Below, one piece after another: positions 14,027-17,957 of a DNA stretch of 17,957 nucleotides. The DNA is taken from the NCBI GenBank assembly GCA_028282185.1, contig JANQIJ010000059.1, positions 1 to 17,957 of the forward strand, read 5' to 3'. The stretch is from Rhodospirillales bacterium. GTDB lineage: Bacteria; Pseudomonadota; Alphaproteobacteria; Rhodospirillales; Casp-alpha2. The number at the start of each line of letters is the position of its first letter. Within the stretch, counting starts at the first letter, position 1. The translations under genes were made by a program, and so were the position numbers. Below the pieces are notes generated by a model, which was not told the DNA's origin, did not search any database, and worked only from the letters and a program-made list of their open reading frames with translations.

Positions 14027-14377
14027 TTAAACGACAGCTGTTTCGCGCATCCAGGGCCAAAGGCAGCTTTCCTCGCCAAACATCCGGTCCAACAGACGGC
14101 GGTCGCCTTCGACCATGCGACAAGCCTTCTTCCACCTCGCGATATCCCGAGGGTGGCGCCAATGGGTCACGGCGTATTCTCCGTCAGTTCCGGTTTCGAC
14201 GGCATATCCCAAATAGCCCGGGTTCTCCTCGGCCAACGCGGCAAGGAGCGACAAGGTGCGCTGCCACCGGGCGGAGGCGGTGCCGGCGGTCGGTTGTGTA
14301 TGGATCACGGCCGCGTAGACCGGATCCTGTCGCCGGCCCGTGCGCTCCGCAAGGGACCTGGCCGCCACGACGCTCAC
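14027..14377 (-). CDS. ABM-like (antibiotic biosynthesis monooxygenase fold) small protein 2
   Basis: A 116-residue protein. I place the start at the GTG at 14377, whose bases overlap the stop of the upstream gene as GTGA and which has GGGAGG 7 bases upstream; the longer frame to 14488 would run far into the neighbour. PVYAAVIHTQ, ENPGYLGYAVETGTDGEYAVTHWRHPRDIARWKK and a following Arg/Glu-rich helix match the dimeric alpha-beta barrel (ABM) layout: a strand, a helix, a strand with the YxxxxWxxxxxIxxWK pattern. The HxxxQ-type residues of active monooxygenases are not evident. Function unknown; translational coupling to a similar protein suggests a heterodimer. Confidence 0.65.
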   Translation of the reverse strand: MSVVAARSLAERTGRRQDPVYAAVIHTQPTAGTASARWQRTLSLLAALAEENPGYLGYAVETGTDGEYAVTHWRHPRDIARWKKACRMVEGDRRLLDRMFGEESCLWPWMRETAVV

Positions 14378-14772
14378 GCCCGGGCCTCCCGCGTGTCGGT
14401 CTGGGTTGTCGTCGAAAGAACTTTCGGCAGTTTCGGCAGCCTCTTGCCGAACAGACGTTTGGCGACGCAGATGACATCGATGGCGCAAGCCTCCTCGATC
14501 CGCCGGTGCTGACCGTTATGATCCAGAATAAGCCGTTTCAAGACCCGCATTTTCCATCTGGAGATGGCTTCGGCCGACTGCCAATAACAAACGGCCGCTC
14601 GGGTGCCGTCCGTCAGACGCGCGGTCTCCAGTCCAAGAAATCCGTCGAGCCTGGGCGCCAACGAAATCATCGTTTCCATGGCCAACACCCCCGCGCGCTC
14701 CTGGACCGCGCCATTGGGTGAGACCACGGCGGCGAAATAGGGCGGCCGGAGGCTCTCTGACAGGGGGCTCAT
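14374..14772 (-). CDS. ABM-domain (antibiotic biosynthesis monooxygenase fold) small protein 1
   Basis: A 132-residue protein with PYFAAVVSP, then a helix, DGFLGLETARLTDGTRAAVCYWQSAEAISRWK and a basic helix. GFLG...YW.S.EAI..WK is the typical ABM-family signature found in many stress-related cytoplasmic proteins. Usual relatives continue as WKxHxxHxxAQ; here it is WKMRVLKRLILDHN, so the common histidines are not in the usual place and enzymatic activity is doubtful. The ATG at 14772 follows GGGGAGG at about 9 bases. It begins 3 bp after the ftsB stop and its own stop overlaps the next gene as GTGA, so ftsB and the two ABM genes form one transcription unit. Physiological role unknown. Confidence 0.7.
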   Translation of the reverse strand: MSPLSESLRPPYFAAVVSPNGAVQERAGVLAMETMISLAPRLDGFLGLETARLTDGTRAAVCYWQSAEAISRWKMRVLKRLILDHNGQHRRIEEACAIDVICVAKRLFGKRLPKLPKVLSTTTQTDTREARA

Positions 14773-14775
14773 GCA

Positions 14776-15102
14776 TCAATCCTCCCCACGATCCAAAAGA
14801 ATGACGTGATCCCGGGAGAAGCCCACGTTCAGCATCACCCGCGCGCGCTCTTCCAACATGTCCAAATCCAAGCTCGCCGCGCTGATCAGACCGACCCGAT
14901 GCTTCCAATGGTCGCGCCGCCGTTCCAGCTCCCGTGCCGTCGCTTGGGCGGCGGCGACCTTTTCCTTGAGGTCGATCAGGGCACCAAGGCCCCGGTCGCC
15001 TTGGAATGCGTGGTAGGAAAAATAAACGCAGGCGAGAATGCCCAGGGTCGGCCCCAGGACACGAAACGCCTGTTTCTTGATCTGTTGAAATCCATCGGCC
15101 AT
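14776..15102 (-). CDS. ftsB: septum formation initiator / FtsB-DivIC family cell-division protein
   Basis: A 108-residue bitopic membrane protein: a short basic cytoplasmic head (1-15), one membrane segment at about 16-32 (FRVLGPTLGILACVYFSYHAF), a heptad coiled coil at about 40-70 (LIDLKEKVAAAQATARELERRRD), then a conserved tail with LDLDMLEERARVMLNVG matching the FtsB consensus. FtsB forms a complex with FtsL and FtsQ that activates septal wall synthesis. The ATG at 15102 is chosen over an upstream in-frame start at 15138 because it gives the family length and has a purine-rich upstream stretch. It sits between eno and pdhA, its usual alphaproteobacterial place, apart from the two ABM genes. 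Confidence 0.88.
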   Translation of the reverse strand: MADGFQQIKKQAFRVLGPTLGILACVYFSYHAFQGDRGLGALIDLKEKVAAAQATARELERRRDHWKHRVGLISAASLDLDMLEERARVMLNVGFSRDHVILLDRGED

Positions 15103-15126
15103 GGCCCTGCCCCTTCTCCCCCGTGA

Positions 15127-15144
15127 CGCCGCGCCCAAGCGGCG
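15127..15144. repeat. GC-rich hairpin in the ftsB leader
   Basis: CGCCGC (15127-15132) pairs with GCGGCG (15139-15144) around a 6-base loop, 24 bp upstream of the ftsB start and about 78 bp after the eno stop. There is no U run downstream, so it is either a weak terminator after eno or a leader stem. Confidence 0.4.
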
Positions 15145-15221
15145 AATCGGTGTGAAGAAATCTAGGCGACGATGGTTAATTTAAGGTTAGGACTCGCGGT
15201 CTGACGTGGAAAAACAAAGCA

Positions 15222-16496
15222 CTAACGGAATATGCGCACACCACCGTAGCGACCGGTCGCGTCCAGGTCTTCGGCGATTCGCAAAAGCTGATTGTATTTC
15301 GCCAGGCGATCAGAACGAGACAGCGAGCCGGTTTTTATCTGCCCCGCGTTGGTCGCGACGGCGATATCGGCGATTGTTGTGTCCTCGGTCTCGCCCGACC
15401 GATGGGAAATCACGCTGGTATAGGCGGCGCGATGGGCCATCTCGACCGCGTCCAAGGTCTCCGTCAACGTGCCGATCTGGTTCACCTTGATGAGGATCGA
15501 ATTGGCAACGCCGCGTTCGATGCCGTCGGCCAGACGCTGCGGATTGGTCACGAACAGATCGTCCCCGACCAGTTGGACCCGGTCCCCGATGACGTCCGTC
15601 AAGGCTTTCCAACCGTCCCAGTCGTCTTCCGCCATGCCGTCTTCGATTGATTTGATCGGATACCGGTCACAGAGATCTTCGTAAACCCGAACCATCTCGT
15701 CGGGGCCGAGCGACTGGCCCTCGCCCGTCATCTCGTACTTGCCGTCGCGGTAGAATTCGGTCGAGGCGCTGTCCAGCGCGAGGACCACGTCTTCACCCGG
15801 CGCATAGCCCGCGCCCTCGATCGCCTTCATGACGAACCCGATGGCTTCCTCCGTGCTTTGCAGGTTGGGGGCGAAGCCGCCCTCGTCGCCGACGTTGGTA
15901 CCATAGCCGGCGGCGGAAAGCCCCTTCTTCAGCGTGTGAAAGACCTCGGCCCCCATGCGCAGGCCTTCCGCAAAGGTCTCGGCCCCCACCGGCATAACCA
16001 TGAATTCCTGGAAATCGATCGGATTGTCCGCATGGGCACCGCCATTGACGATGTTCATCATCGGCACGGGAAGTTCATTGGCATGGGCACCACCGATATA
16101 GCGATACAACGGCAGGCCGGCTTCTTCCGCCGCCGCCCGGGCGACGGCAAGGCTGACGCCGAGGATCGCATTGGCACCCAGGCGGCCCTTGTTCGGCGTC
16201 CCGTCCAGATCGATCATCGCCCGGTCGATCATGCATTGGTCTTCCACATCGACGCCGGCCAGGGCATCGCCGATTTCACCGTTGACCGCGTCGACCGCCT
16301 GCAACACCCCCTTGCCCAAATAGCGGGAAGCATCGCCATCGCGCAGTTCGACCGCTTCGTGGGCTCCCGTCGAGGCACCCGACGGCACTGCCGCGCGGCC
16401 CAGCACGCCGGTCTCCAAAGTGACGTCGACTTCCACCGTTGGGTTGCCTCGCGAATCCAGGATTTCTCGGGCATAGACATCGACGATGGCAGTCAT
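15222..16496 (-). CDS. eno: enolase (phosphopyruvate hydratase)
   Basis: A 424-residue full-length enolase interconverting 2-phosphoglycerate and phosphoenolpyruvate in the cytoplasm. The N-terminal REILDSRGNPTVEV (10-23) and SGASTGAHEAVELRD (39-53) are intact. The catalytic acid/base pair is Glu205 (GDEGGFAP) and Lys337 (LIKVNQIGT). The Mg2+ ligands are Asp242, Glu285 and Asp312, and SHRSGETEDT (364-373) with Lys388 complete the site. The ATG at 16496 is 5 bases after GGAGG. It follows kdsA by 34 bp, suggesting co-transcription; its product PEP is a KdsA substrate. Confidence 0.97.
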   Translation of the reverse strand: MTAIVDVYAREILDSRGNPTVEVDVTLETGVLGRAAVPSGASTGAHEAVELRDGDASRYLGKGVLQAVDAVNGEIGDALAGVDVEDQCMIDRAMIDLDGTPNKGRLGANAILGVSLAVARAAAEEAGLPLYRYIGGAHANELPVPMMNIVNGGAHADNPIDFQEFMVMPVGAETFAEGLRMGAEVFHTLKKGLSAAGYGTNVGDEGGFAPNLQSTEEAIGFVMKAIEGAGYAPGEDVVLALDSASTEFYRDGKYEMTGEGQSLGPDEMVRVYEDLCDRYPIKSIEDGMAEDDWDGWKALTDVIGDRVQLVGDDLFVTNPQRLADGIERGVANSILIKVNQIGTLTETLDAVEMAHRAAYTSVISHRSGETEDTTIADIAVATNAGQIKTGSLSRSDRLAKYNQLLRIAEDLDATGRYGGVRIFR

Positions 16497-16530
16497 GGGA
16501 ACCTCCGGTGGCGTTATCGAATGGCGGGGA

Positions 16531-17367
16531 TCAGGGCACGGCCGGCCGGGCCTTGGCCAAGCGATCGAATTCGACCAGCGTTTCTAGCACGCCAGGCATG
16601 TCAGTCAGATGAACCATGTTGGGCCCGTCGGACGGCGCGTTGTCCGGGTCCTGATGGGTTTCCATGAACAGGGCCGCGACGCCCACGGCAACCGCCGCCC
16701 TGGCCAGAACCGGGGCAAATTCCCGCTGGCCACCGGATTTGGTCCCCTGCCCGCCCGGCTGCTGCACGGAATGGGTGGCGTCGAACACCACGGGGCAGCC
16801 CGTTTCCGCCAAGATGGGAAGGGCGCGCATGTCACTGACCAATGTGTTGTAGCCGAAGCTCGCGCCCCGCTCGCAGACCATGACCCGCTGGTTGCCGGTC
16901 GACCTGATCTTGTCGACGACGTTCTGCATGTCCCAGGGGGCCAGAAACTGGCCCTTCTTGACGTTGATCGCGGCGCCGGTTTGACCGGCAGCCAGCAACA
17001 GATTCGTCTGCCGGCAGAGAAACGCGGGAATCTGCAGCACGTCAACGACCGAGGCCAGCTCGGCGCATTGCGCCGGCTCGTGCACGTCGGTCAGGACGGG
17101 ACAGCCGATCTCGGATTTCACCGCCTCGAAAACCGGCAACGCCGCACCGATCCCGATCCCCCGGGCGCTCGACGCGCTGGTCCGGTTCGCCTTGTCGAAG
17201 GAGGTCTTGTAGATCAGATCGATTTCGAGTTTTTCGGTGATTTCATTGAGCGCGCCCGCCATGTCGAGCGCGTGGTCCTTACCCTCCATGGCGCAGGGGC
17301 CCGCGATCAGGGTCAGCGGCCGGTCGTTGCCGATTTCCAAGTCACCCAGAGCAACGATCGTGGACAA
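16531..17367 (-). CDS. kdsA: 3-deoxy-8-phosphooctulonate (Kdo-8-phosphate) synthase
   Basis: A 278-residue enzyme condensing arabinose 5-phosphate with PEP to Kdo 8-phosphate for lipid A-core synthesis, so the organism makes LPS. Blocks visible are IAGPCAMEG (21-29), SFDKANRTS, DVHEPAQ, PAFLCRQTNLLLAAGQTG, INVKKGQFLAPWDMQNVV, FGYNTLVSDMR, FDATHSVQQPGGQG and FMETHQDPDNAPSDGPN. Cys25, where E. coli has Asn, plus the His, Glu and Asp of the last blocks identify the metal-dependent class (as in Aquifex). The start is TTG at 17367 with AAGGA 8 bases upstream; the next Met (28) would cut off the first barrel strand, so the TTG start is well supported. Confidence 0.95.
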   Translation of the reverse strand: MSTIVALGDLEIGNDRPLTLIAGPCAMEGKDHALDMAGALNEITEKLEIDLIYKTSFDKANRTSASSARGIGIGAALPVFEAVKSEIGCPVLTDVHEPAQCAELASVVDVLQIPAFLCRQTNLLLAAGQTGAAINVKKGQFLAPWDMQNVVDKIRSTGNQRVMVCERGASFGYNTLVSDMRALPILAETGCPVVFDATHSVQQPGGQGTKSGGQREFAPVLARAAVAVGVAALFMETHQDPDNAPSDGPNMVHLTDMPGVLETLVEFDRLAKARPAVP

Positions 17368-17406
17368 TGGTCGTTTCCTTAAACGGCGGACGAAGCGTCA
17401 AACCTA

Positions 17407-17425
17407 GCCGGTCCAGCAAACCGGC
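17407..17425. terminator. short hairpin after pyrG, possible weak terminator
   Basis: GCCGGT (17407-17412) pairs with ACCGGC (17420-17425) around a 7-base loop, just past the pyrG stop in the direction of transcription. Only TAGGTTT follows, not a real U run, so read-through into kdsA is likely. Confidence 0.3.
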
Positions 17426-17428
17426 GAT

Positions 17429-17957
17429 TTAAACCAATCTGGCCTGTTTCACCGCGGCGCCGATGAACGACGTGAACAACGGATGGGGCTCGAAAGGCTT
17501 CGATTTCAACTCCGGATGGAACTGCACTCCGATGAACCACGGATGGTCGGGGATTTCAACGATTTCCGGCAACAGTCCGTCCGGCGACATGCCCGCGAAC
17601 TTCAATCCGGCGGTTTCCAAGCGGTCGCGATAATCCATGTTCACCTCATAGCGGTGGCGATGACGCTCAGAGATGTCCGTGATACCGTAGATATCGCGCA
17701 CCCTGCTGCCGTCGGACAGGTTGCAGGGAAACGCGCCCAAGCGCATGGTTCCGCCCATGTCGCCGTCGATGTTGCGCTGTTCCAATTGATTGCCGTTCAT
17801 CCACTCGGTCAACAGGCCGACCACGGGCTCATCGGACGGCCCGAATTCCGTGGAACTGGCGCCGGCGATGCCACTCAGGTTCCGGGCCGCCTCGACGACC
17901 GCCATCTGCATGCCGAAGCAGATGCCGAAATAAGGCACGCCGCGTTCGCGGGCGAAG
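17429..17957 (-). CDS. pyrG: CTP synthase, C-terminal glutaminase part (partial)
   Basis: The gene runs off the right edge of the window; 175 full codons before the TAA at 17431-17429 are present. It begins inside FARERGVPYFGICFGMQ, where the Cys of GICFGMQ is the glutaminase nucleophile, and ends with GVQFHPELKSKPFEPHPLF, which holds the His-Glu of the triad. GTMRLGAFPCNL and ERHRHRYEVN are CTP-synthase-specific blocks of the class I amidotransferase domain. The enzyme makes CTP from UTP, ATP and glutamine. The residue before PYFG is read from a GTG codon as an internal Val, not a start. It is 61 bp upstream of kdsA, same direction. Confidence 0.95.
   Translation of the reverse strand, partial: FARERGVPYFGICFGMQMAVVEAARNLSGIAGASSTEFGPSDEPVVGLLTEWMNGNQLEQRNIDGDMGGTMRLGAFPCNLSDGSRVRDIYGITDISERHRHRYEVNMDYRDRLETAGLKFAGMSPDGLLPEIVEIPDHPWFIGVQFHPELKSKPFEPHPLFTSFIGAAVKQARLV

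Noticed and set aside
1..17957. CRISPR array, insertion sequence or rRNA
   Set aside because: No regularly spaced repeats, transposase motifs or rRNA signatures were seen.

Overview
The window looks like a chromosomal segment of a GC-rich alphaproteobacterium, most likely Rhodospirillales-like. This rests on two things: the E1-beta subunit of pyruvate dehydrogenase carries its own N-terminal lipoyl domain, and the gene order pyrG-kdsA-eno-ftsB-pdhA-pdhB-pdhC-lpd-lipA-(COQ10-like) is one I know from alphaproteobacteria. The genus cannot be read from the sequence.

Layout. 1-1084 (+): the last 29 codons of a probable alpha/beta hydrolase, overlapping a PLP-dependent threonine/serine dehydratase. 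1109-2873 (-): an M23 peptidase and a bactofilin with overlapping ends, a cell-shape/peptidoglycan pair. 2874-3246: a gene-free stretch with tandem repeats and strongly paired, possibly pseudoknotted sequence. 3247-4274 (+): pgpA and a CinA-C/PncC amidase, overlapping by ATGA. 4377-4817 (-): a COQ10/RatA-like START-domain protein. 4818-5232: a gene-free stretch with four consecutive hairpins and several short repeats. 5233-7614 (+): two accessory genes, an ImmA/IrrE-type zinc metallopeptidase and a divergent class III nucleotidyl cyclase. 7666-13834 (-): lipA, lpd, pdhC, pdhB and pdhA, that is the pyruvate dehydrogenase complex plus the enzyme that makes its lipoyl cofactor. 14027-14772 (-): two small ABM-like proteins with a GTGA overlap. 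14776-15102 (-) ftsB, 15222-16496 (-) eno, 16531-17367 (-) kdsA, and 17429-17957 (-) the 3' part of pyrG.

How the genes fit together. Enolase feeds phosphoenolpyruvate to KdsA (LPS Kdo synthesis) and to glycolysis. PdhABC-Lpd converts pyruvate to acetyl-CoA, and LipA lipoylates E2 and the lipoyl domain on E1-beta.

The most interesting part is 5004-7665. It has a visibly less GC-rich base composition, runs opposite to its neighbours, and separates lipA from the COQ10-like gene. The 498-codon ORF has no obvious whole-length relative that I recognise, but it contains nearly the full set of class III cyclase motifs (MDFVGST, WKAIGD, LDYVG, VDVGFRL) and has no transmembrane or standard sensor domain. 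Paired with an ImmA/IrrE peptidase and preceded by operator-like palindromes, it resembles a cyclic-nucleotide signalling or defence module. It is reminiscent of Pycsar cyclases but has no TIR or transmembrane effector. That functional reading is inference.
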